Source: CF-39 sp036518215 (GTDB taxonomy: Bacteria > Chloroflexota > Limnocylindria > P2-11E). Taken from it: 64,000 bases of DNA. The stretch is taken from contig DATDNP010000201.1 in assembly GCA_036518215.1 (NCBI GenBank), positions 1 through 64,000 on the forward strand, given 5' to 3'. Below, piece after piece: positions 26,706 through 35,601 of the stretch; position 1 is the first letter of the stretch, and each line of letters opens with the position of its first letter. The translations under genes were made by a program, and so were the position numbers. The notes under the pieces were generated by a model, which was not told the DNA's origin, made no database searches, and was given only the letters and a program-made list of their open reading frames with translations.

Positions 26706-27194
26706 CTAGTCGTGGTGATGCTTCTGCGTCGCGACCCAGGCCGCGGGACCGCCATCCGTCTTCACGGTGGCGACCCACGCCGCCGGCCCGCCGTCCTCCT
26801 TGACCGTGGAGACCCATGAGGGTGCGTTCCCCTGGGAAGACGCGTGCGACTCGTTCTCGTCCGTGTCCTTGTCCTCGTCCGTCGAGGTCGCTTCCTGGTC
26901 CTGATCGGTCGTCGTGTCCTTGTCCTCGTCGGTGGAGGTCGTCGACGAGGTCGTGTCCTCATCGGCGCTCGCGTTCGTGGTTGCGGTGTCCTCGTCGGCG
27001 CTCGCTTCGGTGTCGGCCTGCGTCGACGTCGACGTCGTGTTCTCGTCGCTGGTGCTGACCTGCGTCGAGACCGCCGTCGTCGTCCCGGTCTGCGCCGTCA
27101 TCGTCGCGCCATCGTGCGCGAGCGCGGTCGATGCGGCGAGCGCGAGCGCGGCGATGGCTCCAAGGGCCGTGATGATGCGGATGCGGATGCGCAT
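26706..27194 (-). CDS. Secreted acidic Asp/Thr-repeat protein with triplicated C-terminal motif
   Basis: A 162-residue protein of unknown function. Residues 1-26 are a signal peptide (ALGAIAALALAASTALAHD). The middle, about 30-115, is almost only Asp, Glu, Thr, Ser and Ala, with repeats such as ASADEDT and STDEDKDT. The last 40 residues contain three 13-residue repeats of the form P-x-W-V-x-T-V-K-x-D-G-G, ending KHHHD. The acidic part could bind cations and the histidines a metal; both are guesses. The gene is independent, with a hairpin beyond its end and an AAGGGAG ribosome site before it. Confidence 0.75.
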   Translation of the reverse strand: MRIRIRIITALGAIAALALAASTALAHDGATMTAQTGTTTAVSTQVSTSDENTTSTSTQADTEASADEDTATTNASADEDTTSSTTSTDEDKDTTTDQDQEATSTDEDKDTDENESHASSQGNAPSWVSTVKEDGGPAAWVATVKTDGGPAAWVATQKHHHD

Positions 27195-27263
27195 GCTGCG
27201 GCTCTCCCTTCGAGGTGTGGTGCCCGGTTAACGGCCAGCGCAACGACGTGTTGGGCAGGCAAG

Positions 27264-27278
27264 CGTTCGCGGCGAACG
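27264..27278. promoter_or_regulatory. Small perfect palindrome upstream of the acidic-protein gene
   Basis: Arms cgttcgc (27264-27270) and gcgaacg (27272-27278) flank one base, about 70 bases upstream of the acidic secreted-protein start and 13 bases beyond the panE stop. It could be an operator or part of a terminator. Nothing else is visible in the 96-base gap. Confidence 0.3.
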
Positions 27279-27290
27279 ACCGAGCTGTCG

Positions 27291-28124
27291 TTACTGCGGG
27301 TGCAACGAAGCGACGAGCACCGTCAGGGCCTGATTCAGCGAGGCGTCGACGCCGAGCCGCTGCGCTTCGCGCTGTACGGCACCGCAGATCGCATCGACCT
27401 CGGTCGCCCGCTTCGCCTCGACATCCTGGAGCATCGAGCTTCGATTCGCGCCCGTCAGCTCCGCCATCTCCCGCCACCAGCGCACCGCGTCGTCCTCCGG
27501 GATGAGCACGCCGCTCGCGGTCGCCACGCGCGCGACCTCGCGTGCGAGCCGATCGGCGAGGCGCGCCGCGACGGGATCGCGCAGCAGATCCGCGTTCAGC
27601 ATGCCGAGCAGCGCGGTCGTCGGGTTCACCGCGGCGTTCGTCACGACCTTTCGCCACACGGCCGGCCAGGGGTCGTCGACGACGGTGATCGTCATGCCGC
27701 CGCCGCGGAGAAGCTCGGCGAGGGCGTCGAGGGTCGCGCGCGGGCGGGCACCACGTGGACGGCCGAGCTCGGCCCGTCCGGGGCCGGTCGCGTGGAGCGC
27801 GCCGTGCTCGTCCAGCCGCGCGCCGACGTAGATGACGCCCACCGCGGCGCGATCCGCGCCAACGGCATCGCGCAACACCTCGTAGTTGCCGAGCCCGTTC
27901 TGGATCGTGATCGCGACGCCGCCCTGCGCGACGACGCGCCTCGCCATATCCGCCGCCCAGGCGGTGCCGTGCGTCTTCACGCACACGACGGCCGCGTCGA
28001 CGGGCGCCTCGCGATCCGCGAGCGGGGAGCGCGTGCGATCGACGCGAACGAGCTCGGCACGACCGTCGAGCGCGCGCTCGATGACGTGACCGATCGCGCC
28101 CATGCCGAGGATCGCGACGCGCAC
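27291..28124 (-). CDS. panE: 2-dehydropantoate 2-reductase (ketopantoate reductase)
   Basis: Reduces ketopantoate to pantoate with NADPH. The 277-residue protein begins with the Rossmann motif MRVAILGMGAIGHVIERAL. The active-site segment PWPAVWRKVVTNAAVNPTTALLG carries the catalytic Lys followed by Asn, and the C-terminal helical domain has ATASGVLIPEDD and SSMLQDVEAKRATEVDAICG, typical of the ApbA/PanE C-terminal domain. It starts 3 bases after the panB stop and so forms a panBE pair with it. Confidence 0.95.
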   Translation of the reverse strand: MRVAILGMGAIGHVIERALDGRAELVRVDRTRSPLADREAPVDAAVVCVKTHGTAWAADMARRVVAQGGVAITIQNGLGNYEVLRDAVGADRAAVGVIYVGARLDEHGALHATGPGRAELGRPRGARPRATLDALAELLRGGGMTITVVDDPWPAVWRKVVTNAAVNPTTALLGMLNADLLRDPVAARLADRLAREVARVATASGVLIPEDDAVRWWREMAELTGANRSSMLQDVEAKRATEVDAICGAVQREAQRLGVDASLNQALTVLVASLHPQ

Positions 28125-28127
28125 CTG

Positions 28128-29048
28128 CTACACGGCCTTCGGACGCGCGAGGTTCTGCCGCAGCGCTGCGAGCTCGGTCTCCTTCATCGTGAAGCTGTGC
28201 TCGGCGTCGGGGAACGTGCCGTCGCGCACCTCGCGGTCGAAGGCACGCAACGCCTCCACGACCGCGCCGCCGATGTCCGCATAGCGCTTCGCGAACTTCG
28301 GCTTGAACTCGCCGAACAGGCCGAGCACGTCGTGGAGGACGAGCACCTGGCCGTCGCAGTCCGGTCCGGCGCCGATGCCGATCGTCGGGATGTCGAGACG
28401 CTCGGTCACCATCGCGGCGACGGGAGCGGGGATCGACTCGAGCACGATGGAGAACGCACCGGCCTCCTCGAGCGCGATCGCGTCGTCGATGAGGCGCCTC
28501 GCGGCGCGCGCGTTGCGCGCCTGCGTCTTGAACCCGCCGAGCTGCGCGACGCGCTGCGGCGTGAGGCCCACGTGCGCCATCACGGAGATGCCGTTGTCGA
28601 CGAGCGCGCGGACGGTCTCGACGGTCTCGTGACCGCCTTCGATCTTCACCGCGTCCATGCCACCTTCCTTCAGGAAGCGGGTCGCATTGCGGAGGGCATC
28701 GGACGTCGACGTCTGATAGCTGCCGAACGGCATGTCGCCGACGAGGAGCGGGCGCGTCGCGCCGCGCGACACCGACGCGCACATGCGGACCATGTCGTCG
28801 ACCGTCACGGGGACGGTGTTCGGGTAGCCGAGCATGACCATGCCGGCGGAATCGCCGACGAGGAGCACGTCGATGCCGGCGGTGTCGACGAGGCGCGCGA
28901 ACGCGACGTCATACGCCGTCATCATCGTGATGCGCTTCCCATCCCGCTTCATCGCGACGACGTCGGGGACGGTGACCTTCTTCGGGGGAGCGGCGGACGC
29001 GCCGCCGTACTGGGACGAGTCCTGGGGACGCTCGGTCTTCTCGGTCAT
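28128..29048 (-). CDS. panB: 3-methyl-2-oxobutanoate hydroxymethyltransferase
   Basis: Makes ketopantoate from alpha-ketoisovalerate and methylene-tetrahydrofolate. The 306-residue chain carries KRITMMTAYDVAFARLVD, LLVGDSAGMVMLGYPNTVPV with metal-binding Asp, DAVKIEGGHETVETVRAL, VMAHVGLTPQRV and IGIGAGPDCDGQVLVLHD. I chose the ATG at 29048 because GGAGG sits 7 bases before it; longer in-frame starts lie in the region shared with the divergent gene. An N-terminal extension of about 25 residues precedes the conserved domain. Confidence 0.97.
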   Translation of the reverse strand: MTEKTERPQDSSQYGGASAAPPKKVTVPDVVAMKRDGKRITMMTAYDVAFARLVDTAGIDVLLVGDSAGMVMLGYPNTVPVTVDDMVRMCASVSRGATRPLLVGDMPFGSYQTSTSDALRNATRFLKEGGMDAVKIEGGHETVETVRALVDNGISVMAHVGLTPQRVAQLGGFKTQARNARAARRLIDDAIALEEAGAFSIVLESIPAPVAAMVTERLDIPTIGIGAGPDCDGQVLVLHDVLGLFGEFKPKFAKRYADIGGAVVEALRAFDREVRDGTFPDAEHSFTMKETELAALRQNLARPKAV

Positions 29049-29157
29049 GCGACACCTCCGTCCAGGCCGATGGCTCGGTCCCGGCGAATGCATCGAGTCT
29101 AGTCCGTCCGCCTGCCGACCGGCTGGCCCGCGGCTTGCGACCGAGCGCAGCGTGGAC
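29049..29157. promoter_or_regulatory. Divergent promoter region panB / GT-C gene
   Basis: About 110 bases separate the two starts. The panB side holds the ribosome site (ggaggtgtcgc). The plus side has no clear ribosome site. I cannot define -35/-10 boxes with confidence. Confidence 0.35.
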
Positions 29158-30714
29158 ATGGCGGCCGTCGCCCGCCCGCGCTCGGCGCTCGCGACGCGCG
29201 TGACGGCCCTCGCGTCGTCTCAGCTCGTCACCGCGGCGACGCTCGTCGTCGCGCTCGTGCTGCGCGGACGCCGCGCCTTGCTGCTCGTCGACTTCCCGCT
29301 CAACGACGGCGGCATGTTCTACACGGCGATCCAGGACATCCGCGCGGCGGGCTTCGCGCTTCCAGCGGTGCTCACCTACAACGGCGGGATCCCGTTCGCG
29401 TATCCACCGCTCGCCTTCTACCTCGTCGCGGGGCTCTCCGACGCCACGGGAGTGTCGACGATCGACCTGCTCCGGGTCCTTCCGCCGATCCTCTCCACGC
29501 TCTCCGTCGCGGCGTTCATCCCGATCGCGCGGCGCCTGTCGGCGAGCGGCAGCGCGGCCGCGATCGCCGTGTTCGTGTACGCCGTCCAACCGTCCGCGTA
29601 CACGTGGATGGTCATGGGCGGTGGGCTCACGCGGGCGCTCGGGCTCGTCTTCGCGCTCGTCGCGCTCGCGGCGCTGCTCTCCTTCTATGAGCGGCCGCGA
29701 AGGCTCACCTTCGCCATCGCCGCGGTCGGGGGCGCGCTCGCGCTCCTCTCGCACATCGAGATGGCGTGGTTCCTCGCGTTCAGCGCGGCGCTGTTCGTCG
29801 TCGCGCGCCGACCATCGCGCCGCGTCATCGTGGGCGCCGGCGCGAGCGGCGCGTGCGCCATCGCGCTCGCCGCGCCGTGGTGGCTGACGGTACTGCTGCG
29901 ACACGGGGTCGGCCCCTTCGTCGCGGCCGCCACCACCGGATCGCTCGACAACCCCGTCCTCGATCTTCTCGCGTTCCAGCGGACCGACGAGCCGTACTTC
30001 CCGCTCATCGCCGCGGCCGCTATCGCCGGCGTCGTGTTCCACGTCGCACGCGGTCGGTACCTCATCCCGGCGTGGCTCGTCGCGATCGCGCTGCTCGACC
30101 ACCGCTCGTTCAACGCGCTCTCCGGCCTTCCCATCGGGATCCTCGCGGGCAGCGTCGTGACGGAGCTCATCGCACCGCTCTTCACGCGACGCCATCTCGC
30201 CGTCGCCGCCGCCGTCGCCGGCATCGTGTACGTGACGTTCAGCTCGGCGAAGGCGGACCAGACGCTCCATCGCGCGCTCAAGCCCGACGAACGCTCCGCG
30301 ATGGCGTGGGTCGCGAACGGCACGCCGGCCGACGCGCGGTTCCTCGTCATCACGCAGTCGTTCTGGGCGGGCGATCGCGTCGCCGAGTGGTTCCCCGCCC
30401 TCACCGAGCGCGTGAGCGTCACGACGGTCCAGGGCAGTGAGTGGCTGCCGCGCGCGACGGGGTTCTGGCCGCACATGTGGAGCTACGAGAGCGCGCAGGA
30501 CTGCGCCGATTCCGACGGCGACTGCCTCGCGCGCTTCATGAGCGGCAGCGGCATCACGTTCGACTACGTCTACCTGCCGAAGACGGCCGTCGCGACGGCG
30601 ATGGACGAAAGCGACATCTGGTGCTGCGGCGGACTTCGCGCCGCGCTCCGCCACGACGACCGCTACGCCCTCGTCTACGACGGGCCGGGAGCGACGATCT
30701 TCAAGCGCCGCTAG
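29158..30714 (+). CDS. Multi-pass membrane protein, GT-C-like glycosyltransferase fold
   Basis: A 518-residue protein with about ten hydrophobic segments and a soluble C-terminal domain. The first outward loop reads LVDFPLNDGGMFYTAIQDI, an acidic site that matches the catalytic loop of GT-C enzymes such as ArnT/PMT-like transferases using polyprenyl-linked sugars. Later loops include TYNGGIPFAYPPLAFYLVAGL. The C-terminal ~120 residues contain paired cysteines (AQDCADSDGDCLARF and IWCCGG). The start could instead be a GTG two codons earlier. Substrate unknown; nearby PIG-V-like and GH43 genes suggest surface glycan work. Confidence 0.72.
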   Translation: MAAVARPRSALATRVTALASSQLVTAATLVVALVLRGRRALLLVDFPLNDGGMFYTAIQDIRAAGFALPAVLTYNGGIPFAYPPLAFYLVAGLSDATGVSTIDLLRVLPPILSTLSVAAFIPIARRLSASGSAAAIAVFVYAVQPSAYTWMVMGGGLTRALGLVFALVALAALLSFYERPRRLTFAIAAVGGALALLSHIEMAWFLAFSAALFVVARRPSRRVIVGAGASGACAIALAAPWWLTVLLRHGVGPFVAAATTGSLDNPVLDLLAFQRTDEPYFPLIAAAAIAGVVFHVARGRYLIPAWLVAIALLDHRSFNALSGLPIGILAGSVVTELIAPLFTRRHLAVAAAVAGIVYVTFSSAKADQTLHRALKPDERSAMAWVANGTPADARFLVITQSFWAGDRVAEWFPALTERVSVTTVQGSEWLPRATGFWPHMWSYESAQDCADSDGDCLARFMSGSGITFDYVYLPKTAVATAMDESDIWCCGGLRAALRHDDRYALVYDGPGATIFKRR

Positions 30715-30966
30715 CGGACCTGCGTCGATAAAGCACGGCGGCGGGTCCTGTCCCGCTCCGGGCGGGTTCTCCTCGCTGCGAGACCGAGACCCGCTTCCGT
30801 GACGACACCGAGTGCGGCGGACGCGCGGCCGCGGGCCCCTCGGTCTCTGGCATCGGAGAACATCGCCCTGCGCGTGCCACCCGCCGCCGCCAGACACGAC
30901 GCATGTCTGCTAGCTATGCAGCTATGCATCCCGTCACTGTCTGGTCCGGGCTGACGTTGACCGAGC
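30715..30966. other. 252-base gap with a tandem octamer
   Basis: No gene is seen here. The region has a GC-rich inverted element near 30736-30770 (cccgc/gcggg) and a tandem octamer gctatgca at 30913-30920 and 30921-30928, the most AT-rich spot nearby, about 40 bases before the GH43 gene. It may hold that gene's promoter. Confidence 0.35.
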
Positions 30967-32181
30967 GTGCGGTGGTCGTTCCTCTCGGCGGCGATGCTCG
31001 TCGTCGCCTGCGCGCCGGCCACCGTGGCGCCCCTTGCGGCGCCGGCGTTCCCGCAGCCGCTCGCGATCGCCGAAGCGACGTCGAGCGCGTTCGCTCGGCA
31101 GATCCTCGTTCCGACGCCCACGCTCGCGATCGCGGCGACGGCGACCGCGGCGCCGACGGACAAGCAGCTCGCTCCGTCTCTCGCGCCCACGCCGTCCACG
31201 GCGCCAACGCTCACGTTCGCGCCGACTCTCGCACCGACCGTCGCGCCGACCATCGCGCCGGCTCCGACACCAGCGGCGACGCCGTACGACCCACCCTTCC
31301 TCGGTCCGGTGATCGCGAAGGACTACCCGGACCCCGGACTCCTCATCGCGGCGGGCGCGTTCTACGCGTTCGCGACGAACGCGAACGGGCGCAACGTCCA
31401 GGCGAGCGTCTCGACCGACCTCGTGCACTGGCGCGATCTCCCGGACGCGCTTCCGGCGCTGCCGTCGTGGGCACGGCCGGGCTTCACCTGGGCTCCCGAG
31501 GTGACGCAGATCGGCGGCACGTACGTCATGTACTTCACCGCGCGCCACGCGCCGAGCGGCCGTCAGTGCATCGGCGCCGCGACGGCGGCGTCCCCGGCGG
31601 GTCCGTATCGGCCGCGCGGTGATGTCCCGCTCGTCTGCGAGCCGCAGTTCGGCGGTTCGATCGATCCGTATCCGTTCGTCGACAGCGACGGCGTGCGCTA
31701 TCTCGTGTGGAAGACCGACAGCAACGCCATCGGCACGCCGACGGTGATCAAGATGGGACGGCTCGCCGCGGACGGGCTCTCCTTCCTCACCATCCCGACC
31801 GCGCTCATCGCGAACGACCTGCCGTGGGAAGGTGCCGTCGTCGAGGCGCCGACGCTCGTGCGGCGCGGCGCCACGTACGTCCTCTTCTATTCGGCGAACG
31901 ACTACTCGGGTCCGGCCTATGCGGTCGGCGTCGCGACGGCGACGTCGCTCGCCGGTCCGTGGGTGAAGTCGCCGCGACCCATCCTCGCGAGCGCCGACGG
32001 ACGCATCGGCCCGGGTGGCGAGACGATCGGCGTCATCGGCGACGACACGTGGATGCTCTATCACGCGTGGAGCGCATCGGGCCCGTATCGCGAGATGCGC
32101 ATCGCGCGCGTCGTGTGGGACGGCGCACGTCCGACCGTGGTGCCGGCGACGGTGTCCTCGCTCGCTCGCATCACGCCCTGA
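30967..32181 (+). CDS. GH43-type glycoside hydrolase lipoprotein
   Basis: A 404-residue secreted enzyme. The N-terminus has a signal and lipobox (LSAAMLVVAC), then a Pro/Thr/Ala linker of roughly 85 residues that would span the wall or surface layer. The five-bladed propeller starts near residue 110. The catalytic triad is visible as Asp in KDYPDPGLL, Asp in GGSIDPYPFVDSDG, and Glu in VVEAPTLVRRGATYVLFYS; FTWAPEV also fits. GH43 enzymes cleave arabinosyl, xylosyl or galactosyl links. The GTG start is the best fit to the signal peptide. Its neighbours are membrane glycosyltransferases. Confidence 0.88.
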   Translation: MRWSFLSAAMLVVACAPATVAPLAAPAFPQPLAIAEATSSAFARQILVPTPTLAIAATATAAPTDKQLAPSLAPTPSTAPTLTFAPTLAPTVAPTIAPAPTPAATPYDPPFLGPVIAKDYPDPGLLIAAGAFYAFATNANGRNVQASVSTDLVHWRDLPDALPALPSWARPGFTWAPEVTQIGGTYVMYFTARHAPSGRQCIGAATAASPAGPYRPRGDVPLVCEPQFGGSIDPYPFVDSDGVRYLVWKTDSNAIGTPTVIKMGRLAADGLSFLTIPTALIANDLPWEGAVVEAPTLVRRGATYVLFYSANDYSGPAYAVGVATATSLAGPWVKSPRPILASADGRIGPGGETIGVIGDDTWMLYHAWSASGPYREMRIARVVWDGARPTVVPATVSSLARITP

Positions 32182-32296
32182 CGATCTCGTCGCCGGGCGT
32201 GGCAGCGAGTGTGCTCAACAGTGCGGCGTGGCGACCCGCCGCGCCGCCGCGCGCGTCCTCGAACCCCCGCGGCTCCATCGACCGGATGTGGCGAGC

Positions 32297-33421
32297 ATGC
32301 GCGCGCTCGTCGTGGCGGTCGCGCGCGCGGTCCCTTCGTGGTGGGTGGCCGACGTCCTCGTCCCGTTCGCGGTGACGCGGGCGGTATTCGCCGCCATCGG
32401 GTACATGGCGTTCCGTCTCCCCGTCGATCCCGCGCTCGCCACGACCGGAGACCGCTTCCTCGACATGTGGTCGCGGTGGGACGGTCAGTGGTATCTCGCC
32501 ATCGCGCGCGACGGCTACAGCTACGTCCCCGGCCAGTTCTCGAGCGTCGCGTTCGCGCCGCTCCTTCCGATCCTCATGCGCGTCGTCGCGTGGCCCGCGC
32601 ACGACGGCACCGCCGCGCTCGTCGCCGCGGGGATCGGCATCGCGAACGTCTCGCTCCTCGTCGCGGCGACGCTCCTCGTGCTGCTCTTCCGCGATGAGGT
32701 CGGCCAGGCTGTGGCCGGCCGCGCGTCGCGGTACCTCATGCTCTTCCCGACCTCGTTCTTCCTCTCCGCCGTCTACCCCGAATCGCTCTTCCTCGCGCTC
32801 GCGATCGGCTCGTTCCTCGCGGCGCGCCGAGGGCGGTGGTGGCTCGCGGGCGCCCTCGCCGCGCTCGCGACGCTCACGCGGCCGTACGGGCTCGTCGTCG
32901 TGGCCGCGCTCGCGCTCGAGTACGCCTGGCAGCACCGCTGGCGGATCCGCGAGTTCGGCGTCGAGATGCTCTCGTTCGCGCTCGCGCCGGCCGCGTATGC
33001 GGGGTGGCTCCTCTACCTGTGGCGATCCTTCGGCGATCCGCTCGCGGGCATGCACGCCGAGAGCGTGTGGCAGCGCGGGCTCGCGCCGCCGTGGCAGGCG
33101 TTCGTGAACTTCTTCACGCCGCCGCGCGGCGCGTTCATCGACCTCGCCTTCGCGCTCCTCTTCATCGCGCTCGCCGTCTTCGCGTGGCGGACGCTCCGCG
33201 CGCCGTACGCGCTCTACACGACGCTCACGCTGCTCATCATCCTGTGCACCGGGCAGCTCTATTCGCTCATGCGGCTCGGCCTCGAGCTCTTCCCGGCGTT
33301 CGCCGTGCTCGCGATCGCCGGCCGCACTCGGCTCCTCGATCGCGCGTACTCGAACGCCGCGCTCCTCATCGGAGGCGCGTTCATGGCCTTCTTCGCGTCC
33401 GCGCTCTTCTTCTTCGCCTAA
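32297..33421 (+). CDS. PIG-V-like membrane mannosyltransferase (GT-C)
   Basis: A 374-residue polytopic protein. The signature segment is FLDMWSRWDGQWYLAIARDGY, matching the W-D luminal-loop motif of the PIG-V/GT76 family of polyprenyl-mannose-dependent transferases. Further conserved parts are LFPTSFFLSAVYPESLFLAL and ATLTRPYGLVVV. Ten or so hydrophobic segments are visible. Start is uncertain between GTG 32288 and ATG 32297. In bacteria these proteins probably glycosylate surface or lipid acceptors; the acceptor here is unknown. The convergent MFS gene ends 9 bases after the stop. Confidence 0.82.
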   Translation: MRALVVAVARAVPSWWVADVLVPFAVTRAVFAAIGYMAFRLPVDPALATTGDRFLDMWSRWDGQWYLAIARDGYSYVPGQFSSVAFAPLLPILMRVVAWPAHDGTAALVAAGIGIANVSLLVAATLLVLLFRDEVGQAVAGRASRYLMLFPTSFFLSAVYPESLFLALAIGSFLAARRGRWWLAGALAALATLTRPYGLVVVAALALEYAWQHRWRIREFGVEMLSFALAPAAYAGWLLYLWRSFGDPLAGMHAESVWQRGLAPPWQAFVNFFTPPRGAFIDLAFALLFIALAVFAWRTLRAPYALYTTLTLLIILCTGQLYSLMRLGLELFPAFAVLAIAGRTRLLDRAYSNAALLIGGAFMAFFASALFFFA

Positions 33422-33430
33422 TCACTCGAG

Positions 33431-34639
33431 TCACTCGAGCTCGCGGATCGATCGGACCGCGAGCGGCGGCAGGAGCAGGACGATCGATGCGACGCCGCCG
33501 ACGACGAACGACGCCGCGGGACCGACGGCGTCGACGACGCCCACGAACACGACCGGCGCGACCGGCCCCATGAGCACCGCGCCGAACCAGTCGATGCTCA
33601 CGACGCGACCGAGCATCTCGCGCGGAACGTGGCGCTGCAGCGCCGACTGCCAGAGCACGCCGAAGCCGACGATGGAGAGCCCCCGGATCGCGAACATCAC
33701 GAGGATCACCGGGAAGAGCGGCAGCAGCCCGAGCAGGACCGACGCGACGGCGGCGACGATCGCCCACGCGTAGATCGCGACGCCGACGCGGCGGACCCGC
33801 ATCTGGCTGATGGTGAACGTGCCGATCACCTCGCCCGCGCCCATCGCGGCGATGATCGCGCCGTACGTGCGCGCGTCGCCGAAGAGGACGTCGCGTACGA
33901 GGAGCGGCAGCGCGACGACAAAGGGGCCCGAGTTCGCCATGTTGATGAAGGCCCAGAGGAAGATCGTGATCCAGAGCCACGGGACGCCGAACGTGAACAC
34001 GAGACCATCACGGATCTGGCGGAGCAGCGGCACCGCGACGCGTTCCTCGAGCGGGCGCCGAGCGACGAGCAGGACCGCGGCGAAGCTGAAGAAGAACGTG
34101 AACGCGTCGAGCGCGAACGCCATCGGCGCTCCGGAGAGCGCGACGACCGCGCCACCGACGACGGGTCCGCCGACCTGTGCGATCTGACGCGAGAGACCCT
34201 GCACCGCGTTGCCTGGGACGAGGACGTCGGCGGGGATGAGCTCGGGGATGATCGCGCTGATCGCCGGGCCGACGAACGAGAACGCGACGCCGAAGAACGC
34301 CGAAGCGACGTACAGGTGCTCGATGCGCAGCGTCCCGGTGATGCCGAGCACGGCGATGACCGTCGTCACGATGCCGCTCACCAGATCGCTCACGAGGATG
34401 ACGCGTCGCCGCGGCAGCCGGTCGACGAGCGCACCCGCAACGAGGAGCGACAGGATCATCGCGCCGCTCGCGATCGACGCGCCGATGCCGAGCTGCAGCG
34501 CGGAGCCGCCGAGGGCGAGGATCTGGAACGGCAGCGCGACGCCGTAGATGAAGTTGCCGAAGATCGAGACGGTCTGACCCGCCCACAGCAGGCGGAAGTC
34601 GCGATGCCGCAGCGGGACGAGGACCGCGGGGAGCCTCAC
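33431..34639 (-). CDS. MFS exporter (EntS/MFS_3 type)
   Basis: A 402-residue 12-helix carrier. It begins RLPAVLVPLRHRDFRLLWAGQTVSIFGNF, the usual opening of MFS_3 exporters such as the enterobactin exporter EntS, with the A-motif-like LVDRLPRRRVILVSD after helix 2 and a central FFFSFAAVLLVARRPLEERV. The substrate is unknown. The abhydrolase gene ends 13 bases upstream on the same strand, so the two are likely co-transcribed. Confidence 0.87.
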   Translation of the reverse strand: MRLPAVLVPLRHRDFRLLWAGQTVSIFGNFIYGVALPFQILALGGSALQLGIGASIASGAMILSLLVAGALVDRLPRRRVILVSDLVSGIVTTVIAVLGITGTLRIEHLYVASAFFGVAFSFVGPAISAIIPELIPADVLVPGNAVQGLSRQIAQVGGPVVGGAVVALSGAPMAFALDAFTFFFSFAAVLLVARRPLEERVAVPLLRQIRDGLVFTFGVPWLWITIFLWAFINMANSGPFVVALPLLVRDVLFGDARTYGAIIAAMGAGEVIGTFTISQMRVRRVGVAIYAWAIVAAVASVLLGLLPLFPVILVMFAIRGLSIVGFGVLWQSALQRHVPREMLGRVVSIDWFGAVLMGPVAPVVFVGVVDAVGPAASFVVGGVASIVLLLPPLAVRSIRELE

Positions 34640-34651
34640 GAGAGAGCGACG

Positions 34652-35539
34652 CTAGCGGAATTGCTGCCGGAGGAACGCGAGCATCCGCGCGTCGTACTCC
34701 GCCGGCGCGGTGACATACGCCTCGGTGTGGCCGCATCCCGGCACGATCCAGAGCTGGGTCTCCGCGTTCGCGCTCGCCGCCGCGAGATCGCGCGCGTGAT
34801 GCACCGGGATGAAGTCGTCGTTCTCGCAGTGGATGAAGAAGAACGCGCGCTCGGGGTGCGCGCGCACCTGGTCGATGGGTCTGATCGTCGTATGGTCGAG
34901 GCCGAAGAGCCGAGCGGCGAGAAGGACGCCCGGCACGAAGAAGCTCGGCAGTCCGCTGTCGTGCGTGAATCCTTCGTTCACGACGCGGTCGGCGTCGGTG
35001 AACGCGGAGTCGACGATGACCGGACCGACGTCCGGCCGCAGCGCGAGCGTCTCGAGGGTCGTCGCCGCGCCCATCGAATGACCGATGAGCGCGACGTCCT
35101 TCGCGCGGTAGCCGCGTCCTTCGAGATACGCGATGGCCGCGGCGACGTCGAGCCGCTCGTACTCGCCGAGCGAGAAGCGATCGCCCTCGCTCTCGCCGCC
35201 GCCGCGGAGATCGAACGCGAGCACGCTGTAGCCGTTGGCGAGGAGGACCTTCGCGCGATCGATCGTCTGCTGGTCGTTGAGCCTCACCGATTCTTTCCCA
35301 TGCACGAAGACCACCGCGCGCGCGCCGCGCGGGAAGTACCACCCGCGCATGAGGAGGCCGTCGCTCGTCCGGAACGAGACCGCTTCGTACGGGCTGCCGA
35401 CGAGCGCCGCGTGCTCGGGATCGGGGAGGTACCGCTCGTTCAGCGTGAACACGTTCGCCGCGTAGACGGAGATGCCCGCGTACGCGACGACCGCCGCGAC
35501 GATGATGAGGATCGTGGCCGTGACGAGGATCTTTCGCAT
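34652..35539 (-). CDS. Membrane-anchored alpha/beta hydrolase
   Basis: A 295-residue protein. Residues 1-25 are one hydrophobic anchor (LVTATILIIVAAVVAYAGI) and the rest faces outward. The fold shows the oxyanion strand AVVFVHGKESVRLND, the nucleophile elbow ALIGHSMGAATTLE with the catalytic Ser, FIHCENDDFIPVHHA with the Asp, and GCGHTEAY with the catalytic His. It resembles the BEM46/YqkD-type group of extracellular esterases. I use the ATG at 35539 because the anchor then starts at residue 4; an in-frame start at 35560 is possible. Confidence 0.86.
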   Translation of the reverse strand: MRKILVTATILIIVAAVVAYAGISVYAANVFTLNERYLPDPEHAALVGSPYEAVSFRTSDGLLMRGWYFPRGARAVVFVHGKESVRLNDQQTIDRAKVLLANGYSVLAFDLRGGGESEGDRFSLGEYERLDVAAAIAYLEGRGYRAKDVALIGHSMGAATTLETLALRPDVGPVIVDSAFTDADRVVNEGFTHDSGLPSFFVPGVLLAARLFGLDHTTIRPIDQVRAHPERAFFFIHCENDDFIPVHHARDLAAASANAETQLWIVPGCGHTEAYVTAPAEYDARMLAFLRQQFR

Positions 35540-35601
35540 GCCCCGAACGTCCGCGCGCATCGTCGCGTCAGGCCTTCGCCTCGCATAGAGTCCTTCGTCA
35601 C

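Noticed and set aside
30913..30928. Tandem gctatgca as an attachment or recombination site
   Set aside because: Only two copies, no integrase and no tRNA gene nearby.
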